Assembly (NCBI GenBank): GCA_037893225.1
Contig: JAZGUH010000375.1
Coordinates: 1,178,001-1,242,000 of the forward strand
Direction: 5' to 3'
Source: Hippasteria phrygiana
Lineage: Eukaryota; Echinodermata; Asteroidea; Valvatida; Goniasteridae
DNA length: 64,000 nt
Position 1 is the stretch's first letter. Every line of letters starts with the position of its first letter. Under the pieces are notes generated by a model. That model was not told the origin of the DNA and did not search any database. It saw only the letters and a program-made list of their open reading frames with translations. The translations under genes and the position numbers were made by a program. Positions 44,941 to 56,035 of this stretch are shown here, piece after piece.

Positions 44941-45990
44941 AAAATCAAAAAATTTCTTGTATTGATTTTCTGAATAAATTAAGCTTAATCTGAAACAACC
45001 ACAGTAACCATAAACACACATGTAATAGGTTCTATTTCTTGTAATTTGCTTGTTAACATCCGGTGATGTATCATCCCCGACTCTCCCTCGGTCGACCTAT
45101 ACCGACCTTGAGTGACCTACACCGGCCACAGAAAACACACCTGTTGGCCCCTTCGTTTTTGTAGACCCCGATAGCATAGCTGGAGGCTATGCATAATGCT
45201 GAACGTACATCTGATGTATTGGCTGAACACGGGTAACAAGCTTGCAAGTGATGATTGTAACGTTCTGACTGTTTTCCCGCGTTAAAACAGATAAACAGTG
45301 GGTCACACACTCTTCAGTCTGGGACGAACTCGGTCCAATTTGGAAGGGGAGGGAACACCTTGGTGCATCAGTTTTGTTTGTTTGTTGGGGGTGTTGGGGT
45401 ATTTGTTTGTTTGTTTGCATGTTTTCCCCGGAGACTTCAGAGAATCTGCAGAATAATGCCTCGAGGAGGAGGGGTCACGTGCCCCTCCCCACCCCCCGGG
45501 TGGCTATTTCGTCAGCACTGCTTTGTATAAGATATTTATGGTGGCTCTGAAGGGACACCAAAGACGCAAATTTTCTTTACGACATCGTACATTTTTTTCA
45601 CGATTATAGCTGTGTCTTTCCACAATGGTTAACCTGGAATCAACAACAATGAACAATTTCTCATCCTGAATCCCGCTAAATAGCTATAGGCCTAAGGCTT
45701 TCTGTAGATACGACATTACGCTGAAGGTAACAAGGCATCAAATTTCCGCTCTCACTCGTTCCATTTCTCACGAGAGTAGAAAGACAACGAACTGAACACC
45801 GCTGCTTGACTCAGCGGTCTGTGGCATCCTGCAAACCGCAGCCGTGCAGAACCCGACATCCAGCTTCGTCCCGCCCTCAGCAAATTCACACGTTCCCCGA
45901 ATTACGATCGGTTATTATGTGCTGAGACCACACACGCATTCTATACATTAATTCATGAATACAAATTCATCAATTCAAGAACATTACAAT
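44941..45990. other. Non-coding stretch
   Basis: No domain-bearing frame; nothing matched. Confidence 0.3.
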
Positions 45991-45994
45991 TACT

Positions 45995-46208
45995 GCAGCG
46001 GCGGCGATTTCTCGTCAAGGTTGGAGGTGGGGGGTGGAGGAAAAAGCACACAACCAACAACAAAAGTGAAGCGGTTGGGTATCAACCAGTTATTACATTG
46101 GGGACAATAAAAATGGGTCAACTTGCCTAAATGTATGACATGGGGAAATTATTGGGGGACACTGTCATAGCCGTCCCCTCTCCAAAAATATTGGGGACGC
46201 CACCCATG
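45995..46208 (+). mobile_element. Family B MITE, internally shortened copy
   Basis: gcggcggcgatttctcgtca, ggaaaaagcacacaaccaac and aagcggtt, then gacactgtcatagccgtccc and ggggacgccacccatg. It lacks the middle part present at 49485-49795 and its G run is short (ggaggtggggggtgg). Confidence 0.78.
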
Positions 46209-46209
46209 C

Positions 46210-46955
46210 ATTAATGTACGTGTTTGGACACGATTTATTTCCCCTCTGAACAGTTCTTCACAACCATGCACGTATGTTTGATCGCTTGAATACAAATTCG
46301 GCATGAAAAAAACCACACCTGTCACACTAAAATTCCCCAAGGTGTCACACATTAAATGTTTGATTCGTCTACACGTCGATCAAATCTCCAGACAGTAACG
46401 AGACTCAGAAGATGACAGGATATGACACAAGTTGCAGGGCGAAAGGGGCCACAGGTGTCAACCGAGCAGGCCGCCGGCATCCTGCCAACACCTGGCCAGA
46501 TCAATGATCTTTACGATTCACCCGGGGACGAGGAAATCAGTCAAATCACTGCAACGCGACGGCTGTTTCCTTTGTTGACGTCAAACGGTGAATATTAGGA
46601 ATTGGAATTTACTGCTGTAAAATTGGATCTTGAAATGATGTCCCAACTGGCGGGTGGTTCAGAAGAGACTCCTAAATACTTAATTGTGTGATAGGTAATT
46701 TACCATGTACCATCTGTCAGGAATATTAACTTCGCTCGGCCTAGTCAGCGTAGTTGACCGTATACCGGTACGGTCATCTTTCAGCCGAGTGCAAACACCG
46801 TACGATGACATTACCATCTGATTTGTTTATCCGTTGTAATCCAATCCCGTGATGCAAGCTGCGTCCTGAGAAATATTTCCTCAATTGGTTTCCCAGTCCA
46901 GGCTCGGACGCAATTACAAGGTCAGTTCCGTAGACTAGGAAATGTCGTTAATGCT
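46210..46955. other. Non-coding stretch
   Basis: A CpG-richer patch at 46440-46570 has no start-to-stop frame of interest. Confidence 0.3.
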
Positions 46956-47351
46956 ATATAGGTTCACACATTCCCGAATTATTGCCACGAACACCCTGAT
47001 CTATCCCGAATAAAAAAAATTGATGGCATCGGACGAAATTAGCCCCGATTTGCTTTTTGTAAGAACTAGGTATACGAATTGAAAGCGGAATCAGACCGAA
47101 TCAAGCTGAATGATTGCAATTTAGTGAAGAATAAAACCGAATTGTAGCGATTTTGTCAAGAATAATATACGAATAACTCTAGAATCATCCAGAATGACCC
47201 AGATCTATGCCGATTTCATTACGAATTTAATAAGAACAAATACCGAATAAGCCGAATGTAATGCGAACATTCCCTAACAACCCAAAACTAAGCCGCTTTC
47301 AATCCGAACAAGCCAGAATCATCCAGAACGAGGCCGAATCCAGGCGATCCC

Positions 47352-48083
47352 GGTGTCATGCCAAAAAGTGTCCGGTGCCAAATACTGTCCGCTCATTAGC
47401 ATACTGCTCTCTGATTGGTCAAATACTGGTCGCTGAGCACGCGCAAAAGACACGGACACTATTTGGCATGTATTACATGCCAAATAGTGTCCGCTGCTAA
47501 AAAGTGTCCGCTCACACAACCAAACACTGTCCGTTCCTTATCAAATAATCATTACTGTCTGCTAAATTGCTGCCAAATACCGTCCGTTCCTTACCAAATA
47601 CTGTCGGCTAAATTGCTGCCAAATACCATCCGTTCCTTGCCAAGTGCTATCCGCTAAATTGCTGGCAAATACTGTCCGCTAAATCCGCTAAATTGCTGCC
47701 AAATACTTTTTTTTACTAATCATACGTATTCATGTAGGCCTACCAGCGACTATTTTGAATCATTTGATGAGTTTTTATCCACTTTTTTTTCTTGACAGGC
47801 CGTTCAATTTTATCATACTGTCTGCTTGTTACTTATGTCACAGTCCCCCTTCATATTTCCCCCAATGTTCTCCTCTCCAAAATCCCCTTTTTAATGAGAA
47901 CTTATCGTCATGCAGTGTTGATAGCTTGACGGCAAGGACGCGATGGATGCACGCTGCGTACGCCCGGACACTATTTAGCAAGCTTCCGGTATCGCGATGA
48001 CGTAATACCCACTTGACCAATCAGAGAGCAGTATGCTAATGAGCGGACAGTATTTGGCACCGGACACTTTTTGGCATGACACC
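47352..48083. mobile_element. 732-bp foldback element with perfect 71-bp TIRs, nested
   Basis: 47352-47422 and 48013-48083 are perfect 71-bp inverted repeats (outer bases ggtgtcatgcc / ggcatgacacc). Subterminal words ccaaatactgtccgct, taaattgctgc and cgttccttaccaa recur seven or more times in the left part. The right interior carries an 80-codon frame with no domain. A TSD is not evident. It lies inside the gaat/attc element, exactly between its two arms. Confidence 0.9.
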
Positions 48084-48506
48084 TGTATATAAACCGATCC
48101 AGACAAGCGTTCATCGTCAGTCAGTTCTATTTACCTACTCATTCAGGGTATTATTGATTAAATCGGCGTGCATTCGGGACTATTCTGGATCAATTCGTAT
48201 TAAATTCTGCTTGATTCTTGGTTATTCTTAATAAATTCTGAGGAAAATCTGGATAATTCAGCATTATTCGTGATTCATTCTTGCTAAGTTCTTAGATTAT
48301 TCTTAATATTCTTAACATAATCTTAGTGTATTCGTAAATCATTCTTATAATATTCGTACATTTCTTGATACATTCTTAAAGATTCGGCATGATTCTGGAC
48401 TGTTAAACACCAAGAATAACTCTACGAAACTTGTAAGAATGCTGTAAGAATATCCAGAAAGAATACAACAAGAATAAACCAAGAATTAAAATTGGTTCCC
48501 GAATCA

Positions 48507-48542
48507 CCCCGACAATTTTGAACATGTCCAAAATTGTCGGGG
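48507..48542. repeat. Perfect 13-bp-stem hairpin in the right arm
   Basis: ccccgacaatttt (48507-48519) and aaaattgtcgggg (48530-48542) pair perfectly around a 10-base loop gaacatgtcc. Confidence 0.92.
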
Positions 48543-48723
48543 CGCTTCCCGATCTTTAACGATCTTTCACCGAACTAACAGAATCACCCCGAGGCAGCCA
48601 AGAACCATTCCCCGATTTACTCAAGAATTGCTATTCGCGGCGATTCGGCTTAAAAATCGGGAATGTGTGAACCTAGCATAAATAACAGCTTTAAGTTGAA
48701 ACGAAATTCTGAATTCTTGTACT

Positions 48724-48917
48724 CACGTTTATATTTAACTGTCGTTTTTCAAAAATACTTTTCTATTGTTAGGTTACTCGTGGTTTTGCATGCATGTCCT
48801 ATTTGGGGCCAAATTTGAGGCTAAATTGCCTGATATCGATTGATATCGATATGCCACATTTTGATCTTATATCTTTAAAAAGGCAAACATGAAAATCAAC
48901 AGTTAAATATGAACGTG
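48724..48917 (-). mobile_element. MITE family H, copy 2
   Basis: Reverse-complement match of 34685-34903 with inverted ends cacgtttatatttaactgt and acagttaaatatgaacgtg. Confidence 0.88.
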
Positions 48918-48919
48918 TT

Positions 48920-49475
48920 TTGTCTGAATTTGATGCATTTCATGATTTTTGTATCCGGTTAATTGTTCTATACTCAACAGCTAAGGGCTATGATATACAG
49001 TTTACCAAATTTGTAATGTTTAAAACACGATTTCGTATACCAAAGAAAGGGAAAACCTTTTAAACAAATTGTTTCCGCTCCAAAAGTTGCGTAGTTTGTC
49101 GCTTCACAGTTTGTTTCGAAAAAACCGATTACTGTTTTCACCCACTTTCGTTTTTAGAGGCCACCGTGTCGTCCTTCATCTCTCCCCTCGAGAGCAGGGT
49201 GTGCATGTGGGGGTTGGTGTGGGTGTGGGTGGGGTGGATGTGTTAAAAAGGGTGGATGTTCAATGATCGCACAATTTAATGACTGACAAATGTCTGATAA
49301 AAGCTATACAAAGGCCAACAGCCATCTTGGAAAAATAACTTGGCGGCCATTTCGAATAATACAGCCATGTTTGTTTGTTGTTTTTATGTTTTGTTTTTAA
49401 ATTGGCCCTAATACCAGTTTATTCCTTCTGTAAAACCACCACTGACCGAATTCGGTTTCCGAGTAATATAAACAT
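48920..49475. other. Non-coding stretch
   Basis: A GT-rich stretch at 49195-49260; otherwise nothing recognised. Confidence 0.3.
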
Positions 49476-49481
49476 AGACAG

Positions 49482-49503
49482 CGGCGGCAATTTCTCGTTA
49501 AGG

Positions 49504-49536
<33 letters not shown>

Positions 49537-49795
49537 GGACGGAGGAAAAAGCACACAACCAACAACAATTGTAAAGCGTTTTGTACTCGGTATCTCTCGT
49601 GTATATGCCTGGGAAATGTTTGAAAATGTGTGCTGATCTTTGTGTGTTCTGGTGCATGTAAAAGCCAATGACTCAAAAAAGTGTATGACCATGGAGAAAT
49701 TATTGGGGAGGGACACTGCCATAGCCGTCCCCTCCCCCGCAAATTATTTTTGTTGGGGACATGTCCCCCGTCCCCCCGGGATCGCCGCCCATGAA
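49482..49795 (+). mobile_element. Family B MITE, most complete copy
   Basis: Left end gcggcggcaatttctcgtta and right end gggatcgccgcccatg: gcggcgat and atcgccgc are the inverted termini. A 30-base G tract (49506-49535) follows the left end. The interior (cacacaaccaacaac, gtgcatgtaaaagccaatga, ggacactgccatagccgtcc) defines the family. Frames through it, including a proline-run ORF on the minus strand, are by-products. Confidence 0.82.
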
Positions 49796-49799
49796 CATA

Positions 49800-51600
49800 G
49801 ATGCAACTTTGTAACGCTAGTATAATTTTGGCCTTTTCCAAGTGAATAAAAAAGACTATCGCGCCATGCACTCGTGCCTAAATGTAAACATTGCACTTAA
49901 CAAATACAATCGTTCGTGATCGCTGTAATTGGGAGGGCATCATCAAAACACAAGTGATACTTAATTACCTTAAAAAGACAGAAAGACCAATTTTCACAGA
50001 AGATGGGAAAATATTTGTCAACAATTTTGTGGAAAGACAGCCTTTCATCAACACAACATACCGGTACAGGTTATTTGTTCGTAAAAGTGGAAACCTTCGG
50101 AGATAACTTGTGCTGCTCGATTTCTGTCTTAGTAAGATAAAGAAAGTAAAGATTTCTGTCTTGTCGTATTCATTGCAGGCATACTTGCAACGTGCTCACT
50201 TTGTGAATGAACAAGATCGTCTTTCCTATATATTTTTAGCCAAAATACATTAGTATACGATAATCGCCCCCGCATCGTGCAGGATGTCCACGGTTCACAA
50301 ACTTCACAACTTGACGAGTCCTAGTTGTTCACGTGATCTCCTACACTAAAAGACCCAGTATCGCCATGAAAGAAAATATGTAGGCCCCCTATAGGCCTAA
50401 ATTATCTGCAAAAAATGCAATGCTTGCATTTATCGAAAAGCACGATGCAGTTATAGAATCTTTCGTGACGAAAAACATGTGCCGAATCCTATATGGTTCC
50501 CGTTCCTTACAGAATTGTCTACTTGACCGACTTTATCCCGCAGTATCGATGCACTGCACAGATCACAGGACATTATATTAATCTGTATATCAATCCGCGC
50601 TTTGTATGCATCTGTTCACCTTTGCCCCACCGGCAAAGTGGGGATTATGTTGCACATTTTTCACAGCCTGTAGCTTACATGAGTCAACTCTTTTTTACGT
50701 ATCCCTAAAGAGAAAGTACGGCCAATCCCCCTTTTCCATACCAGTGTTGGAATTTGTCATTTTCTCCTCTGGGCTCAGATAACATGCAGTGACTATAAAG
50801 GCGACATTCAAAGCACTCGTCTGCGTGTCTTCGTTGTGTATCAGTTTCTCACGGTAATGGCTCCCATTTGGGAAGTTAAAAATGAAGTGGGCGAAATGGC
50901 CACATAATCACCCACGTAAAGGAGCAGTGACATACAAAGTTCAAACCTCATGATATTTGCCAATGTTAGATGAAAAACTCAAGATTAAGCTTATTGAAAA
51001 AAAAATTTATGTAGGCCATCTGGTAAGGAATTTGAATTTTACATTGCAAATTGCGCATGTCTAAAGTAGGCATACAGGCTGTATCAGCATTAGAATTCTC
51101 GAAAAGTAGACTGCGAAAAAAATATAAAAATTCGTTGTGTTCCATCCCCAACCAGTGGTATGCAGGGTTTGGATGAGGGGAGAAAAGGGTGATCAAATTT
51201 GTTCGCTTGGGTTTATTTATTTATTCGGTTAAATTAGCCTCCGCCCAACTACTAATCTCAAACCCTCAAATCTAACTCAACCCCACAACCCTAAACTCAA
51301 ACCCACCCTACCCGACACCATCATCTCGCCACCCAAACGGACTTTCTATTGGCGCCGTGCCTTGCGTGCGTCGTTTTAATCCAACTCTTTCGACGGCTTG
51401 GAGAGCTGAACAAATGTCGGTGCATGGTCCAAAACTTACCGGTAGGCTACAATTCCCCGCCAAGTACAAGTCAAACATGCATTTACTTCGACTCATACTT
51501 ACTGTGGCGTGATATGGCCGTATGGTCATAGCGAATTCATCTCACTTCATTAATTCAAATTTGTACTCACTTCAAAAAACTTTTTATACCAGTGCATTTT
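49800..51600. other. Non-coding stretch
   Basis: Frames under 80 codons with no domains. aaccctaaactcaaaccc at about 51250-51310 is a weak C-rich telomere-like tract. Confidence 0.3.
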
Positions 51601-51608
51601 CGTTACTG

Positions 51609-51809
51609 TACACTCTAAAAAAAACCTGTGTTTAGCAATTAAACACAATCTGTTTGTAAGCATGTTTTAAAGCTAAACATTACGTATCCAATTCCTATCC
51701 GTCAATACGCTAAATAATTATGTTTAGTATGTACACGTGTTTACAAACTGATATAAAAAATGTGTGTTTAGAAAAGTGTTTCATTGCTAAACACTGTTTT
51801 TGCAGTGTA
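51609..51809. mobile_element. MITE family G, copy 2
   Basis: tacactctaaaaaaaacctg and ctgtttttgcagtgta are the inverted ends. The interior aligns with 25951-26175 in opposite orientation (ttagcaattaaacac, aaagctaaacattacgta, gtttacaaactgat). TA on both sides may be the target duplication. Confidence 0.87.
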
Positions 51810-52220
51810 AACCAAGACTTTAATGGCCATGCAGTGTGTCCCAAAAATGTGTGCAAACATATCGTTACAATTCCCTGAAGTATACCTAACATGGTAATTG
51901 AAAGGTTCTCTCCACCCTCCTTCAATTGGTCAGCAACATGCAAGAATTGTTGTACAGTAAAAAAATCACTGTCAAGTTTTGAGCTATCATTTTAGTAAAC
52001 AAACAATTCAGCAACTATGTAGCTAAGTGGGCTTTCCCCCGAAAATTACAAACTGCATAAATCCCATTGGAATGATTAAAACACGTTTCCTTTTATAATC
52101 CGTCAATTTCTGGGTTGCATTTTCACAGACCATATGCCTATACAGTCTACAGAGGAATATTAATACCGCATTCTTCATACTGATAAAATACTCTAATAGG
52201 TCCTTTTTGAGAAATTTATA
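51810..52220. other. Non-coding stretch
   Basis: Nothing recognised. Confidence 0.3.
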
Positions 52221-52223
52221 GAT

Positions 52224-52630
52224 AGGTCATTCCATAAATTTGGGGTCCAAAAGTGTGACATTTTTTGGTGTCCCTGTTGGACCTGACCTGTGTAATTTCC
52301 CATCAAGCATCATTAAATCCCTCCTACTGTTATAACTATATCATAACCTATCAAAAAACCTAAGCCTTTCCGCTCCAACAGGTTGTGTGTTTCAACCCGA
52401 AACTCGATAGGTTTTGATAGGTAGGGAAGTTGGCTCAATTTTTGCACCGAGAGAGGGAGGGTTAAAATTGACTGCACACATTTTTTACTTGTTTTGGCAG
52501 GCACTTCGCTTTACATAATCACTCTTGGAGATAGAAGGCATTACAAAAATGTGTCCTGAATTGCAAAATCTTACACATGTCAGATGTAACAGGAACACCA
52601 AAATTGGACCCCAAATTTATGGAATGACCC
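52224..52630. mobile_element. TIR element with ggtcattccataaatttggg ends
   Basis: ggtcattccataaatttggg (left) and cccaaatttatggaatgacc (right) are inverted repeats that continue through tccaa and ggtgtccctgtt/aacaggaacacc. A second, internal inverted pair aacctatcaaaa/ttttgataggt lies at 52347-52425. The flank word agat on both sides may be a 4-bp TSD. No transposase frame. Confidence 0.82.
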
Positions 52631-52979
52631 AGATATCTGCGTGCAGAACTTTAAAAAAGACCACCCTGTGCGTTTACGTGACAAATGCCCACTTTCACAT
52701 CTCCTCGATTCACATAATAGTCAAATACTTCACAGGTTGCATGATAATAACTATTGTTAGTGTTTGTGTCTGATCGTAATAAGAATTCACTGGTTATGCA
52801 TGCACTAGCTGAAACCAGTATTGCATCGTATGAATTTGGGAAATTAACTCTCGCCCTGAACAGTTGTACACAAACAATTGATAAACGAGAGCACGGGGCA
52901 AAAATGCATGGCTTTGAAATAGCTATATAGGGCCTATAGACAACAATGACACCTTGCATAACCGTAATGGAACCCGACG

Positions 52980-53495
52980 TTGATTTTTTGGAGTCTGGTC
53001 TTGTACAAGCTACAATACCAAGCATTTCTCAGTGAATTTCGCCAAAGGCTGTGTATTTTATGTCATTCCTCGCTGAAAGGGACGCCTATCCAATCCATAA
53101 ATCCCCAACATTCATCAAGCGAGGTTTATTATACTATTTGTGCCGGGCCTGGCCGTCAGACTGAAAGAAACTTGACCGTGGCATTGATCGCGTCAACCTT
53201 CGAATATTTCTGCCACAAAGATAGCGGTAACAATGTGCAGCTTTGTGTAGAAATTTCTGTTCTGTTAAAGGGGTGTATACATTGTCTTCAAACCCCTGAA
53301 GATTTGAGTCTTTCTCGTTTGTTCTTTTCAAATGTATTAGCATTTAAAGCCGCCATGTCATGCTTTTGGCAATGTATCATCCTAAAAAGAATAGATTTTC
53401 AAGTTGAGCTGTTAGCAGTAGATAAGTTAGGCGTTTTTCAGAGAGACTTTAAAAAAAAATCGACAGACGATGAATACCAGATGCATGCAGTTTGA
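52980..53495 (+). other. 171-codon open frame of unknown status
   Basis: The longest frame not made of a tandem repeat. It is rich in Cys and Leu (FRQRLCILCHSSLKG, GCIHCLQTPEDLSLS), with no domain, repeat or signal peptide that I recognise and a poor start context. In 64 kb of AT-rich DNA one such frame can arise by chance. It could be an exon of an unknown gene or part of an unrecognised element. Confidence 0.2.
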
Positions 53496-54685
53496 TTTTG
53501 TAATAGAGCGGGACGCTCCTAATTCCTGCAATATTTATTGTATATCACTTTGCGCGTAGCACATAGGTAACCATATTTTAGAAGACCAAAGAGTGCAGAA
53601 TGAAGTGCTTTTTTGTTCAGAATACCGTTTTCCTCTGTTTTTCGTTAATAAGGGGAAATCCGCTAAGTTGAATACAGCACTGATATAACAACTTTAAAGA
53701 CCCAAGTTATTACCTACCAGTGGTAAACTACTCTAATGTGTGCATATTTTCGGCAGTAAAGCATATTAAAAACGCATTAGTCCTAGCAACACGCACACTG
53801 ACGAAACAAAAAGCGTAGCCGGTATTCTGCCAAAAGTCTGAAAAAAGTTTGACTTCAAAATTTGCAGTTGATACAACCTGTTGACAGTTATGTGGTTGGA
53901 TGTACAACTAGTATAGGCATTAATTTCTCTTGTCAGAATTGTTCCAGATAAAAAAACAGAATGTCCAAGATATTTGCGCATATATCATTCTATTCTGCTT
54001 ACATTCTATTTTACATTTTTAATAGTAATAATACTGATATATTTGTTTTGCGCAGAAACCATAATTTCTTCTCGAAATTTATAACAATTGTTAACAATAA
54101 TGAATAAGAGGCTGAAATTAAACATATTTTATGTTACTTTACCAGTCCTTTATTTTATGTTACATTATTTGATTTTTCAACCAAATCGTGTAGCAAGGGC
54201 CATTTTTATAGCCTATAAACGCCCAAGTCTAACGCACCGTATGTGTCCCTTGACGTCCTACGGTCACCACCGCTTTAATCAAAGGAACCTCCTCTCGTGT
54301 AATAAATTCCCTCACACACAGTGTAGGAAACATTTCATCAATGGGCATAATACTGCGTACGTCGCACGCATACACGCAACGGCGTTGACGGGTACTTTAT
54401 GTTGTACGTGTTTAACATCTGTATAACATGAATGTGCACGTAAGCCTGTTATAATATGTTAGGAAGCCGGCATGTTTTTTTTAGAACATAACATCCTGCC
54501 AGTGCAATCCTTTTCTATGTTTTCGCTCTTCGTAAAGCGGATCCAAATACGTGGAGCTCTATAGGTGCATACTACCGGTACCATTACTCTAGCCTACAAA
54601 TGGAACTGATTGTAGATCAAGCATTTGTGACTCGTGGCTTTCAACTCGGGGATTCTGTTAAAAAAATAATGCGTGGGCGGGAGGC
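53496..54685. other. Non-coding stretch
   Basis: AT-rich. A 112-codon frame (54088-54426) lacks any recognisable domain. Confidence 0.3.
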
Positions 54686-54714
54686 TATACACTGTTAAAA
54701 CGCTGTTTAAACTT

Positions 54715-54802
54715 GTTAAACAACCCGGGTTGTTCATGTGCCCTGCTTAAACAACCAATAAAGTTGTTTAAGCAGGGCACATGAACAACCTGGTTGTTTA
54801 AC
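54715..54802. repeat. Palindromic insertion in the left arm of the THAP element
   Basis: Arms 54715-54755 and 54762-54802 (gttaaacaacc, gttgttcatgtgccctgctt) pair almost perfectly around a 6-base loop. The right arm of the host element reads straight from ctgtttaaa to gttgtttaaagagg without it, so this is an insertion or local inversion-duplication. Confidence 0.88.
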
Positions 54803-55431
54803 TTGTTTAAAGAGGAACTAAAACGCCAATTTTTTTTTGACATTTTTGACTTATCTGATAGTTTATGCCTCCCCAAATCTAATGTAACAAGTTTCATGAT
54901 TCTGAAAAATCAAAAAAAATGTTTTTGAGCCTTTTCTTTTTGAGCCACTTTGACTCGATTCAGAAAAGGCCGAGGTCAACTGCGTACCGTATCGCGCGAG
55001 TATTGACGTACACGTGTAGAAACATATGACGTCACTGTATTATACGACAATGTTTTACGTAGAGTCTGTACGTATTTTTTTTTCTAAGGCTAGTATTACT
55101 TGCTGTGCTTTTTGCTCATGATTCAGGAGTAACACTACCATAAACATATTTTAAAGTGTTGACATCTTTGTGAGACACATTAAGAATTGGGGTTGTAGGC
55201 TGGTTCTTGCTGAAAAGCTATAGTTATGAGTCATACTTTCCTTTGTTTGCAGTCGGCTTTTATTGGGACCTGCGCGGTGAGTTGTGTGTGAGCTGATGCT
55301 ATACTCTAGTCTGGCGACTTTGATTATGCAGCCCTCATAAGGACCCGCACCTTCTCAGAACTATACACACAATTTCTGTTATAAGGTACCAGACTCAATC
55401 GCATGCAGCGCATGCGGTCATATGCAGCACG

Positions 55432-55612
55432 ATATGGGGCAGCTTTTTTCACCATGCATCATCTGCAGGACCTACAACTTCCTACAGTTCTACACAAAAC
55501 TGGTTCACTGTATCCGTCTTTGCTTTTTACTTTGTGCACATTTCAATGGTGTAGGACTGTAGGAAGTGTAGGATCCTACAAAATATACGGAGTGAAAAAA
55601 GCTGCCTCATAT
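55432..55612. repeat. Inner inverted repeat of the THAP element
   Basis: atatggggcagcttttttc pairs with gaaaaaagctgcctcatat. Further pairing is seen between aggacctacaacttcctaca and tgtaggaagtgtaggatcct. The arms enclose about 140 bp. Confidence 0.85.
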
Positions 55613-55757
55613 CCGGCAGGGTATACATGTACATGCGGTACCGTGCGTGTACAACGCATGTTGAGTCAAGCTCGAGACGGCAACCGCAGTTAACGTCGTC
55701 GCGCTGGTGCGCGTGACGTGTGAGTCCGGGACACGATTGGAATGCTCGCGGTGCTTT

Positions 55758-56035
55758 TAGAGTTGGAATGGCTCCATCCTTCAAACGGAATTGTGCCTTC
55801 AAACCCAGCTGAGTTTTCATACTAACACTATCATCTATTCTATACAGTCTTTGGCGAAATGTTCTGCACATATTTTCGACCATTTCGACAGCCCAAAATC
55901 AGATATTGTATTGTCTACAAAGCGGACCCACTGTCGCCTTTGAGCTCCATTCAGCACTGGGAATCGCAGTAAGGTTAGGTCAGGGTTTTTGTCGCTGTTC
56001 CTCGTGCAACCCCCAAATACACACGATCGAGGCAT
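55758..56035 (-). pseudogene. THAP-type zinc finger, frameshifted, transposase remnant
   Basis: From the ATG at 56035 the frame reads MPRSCVFGGC..., with the C2CH zinc ligands C5, C10, C56 and H59 (CAEHF), the conserved P26 in LLRFP and the invariant W36. These are the defining residues of a THAP DNA-binding domain of normal size. The frame stops after 66 codons (DCIE, stop). The expected continuation, QFRLKDGAIPTL (matching the THAP AVPTIF-like motif), lies in a neighbouring frame at about 55790-55758. So one frameshift separates them. After that the similarity ends, and neither a coiled coil nor a catalytic domain follows. THAP proteins bind DNA in a zinc-dependent way. Here the domain lies inside a TIR element, so a transposon origin is far likelier than a host gene. 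If the first 66 codons are translated, a DNA-binding peptide without a catalytic domain would result. Confidence 0.85.

Larger units (their letters stand above)
46959..48675. mobile_element. 1.7-kb inverted element of helically spaced gaat / attc words
   Basis: Termini taggttcacacattcccga and tcgggaatgtgtgaaccta are perfect 19-bp inverted repeats. In the left arm (47080-47345) gaat/gaac recurs with spacings 12,10,10,21,10,21,11,11,10,31,10,11,9,11 and then 10,10,10. In the right arm (48150-48410) attc recurs with 11,11,10,10,11,22,10 and later 11,11,20,10,10. A second element (47352-48083) sits between the arms. There is no transposase frame. A TSD was not resolved. Confidence 0.85.

Noticed and set aside
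43046..45021. ORFs of 128-327 codons over the CTGGG and 13-bp arrays
   Set aside because: Every frame of a stop-free tandem repeat is open; the peptides only mirror the repeat.
49397..49871. Proline-run ORFs on the minus strand
   Set aside because: The proline run is the poly-G tract of a family B element.
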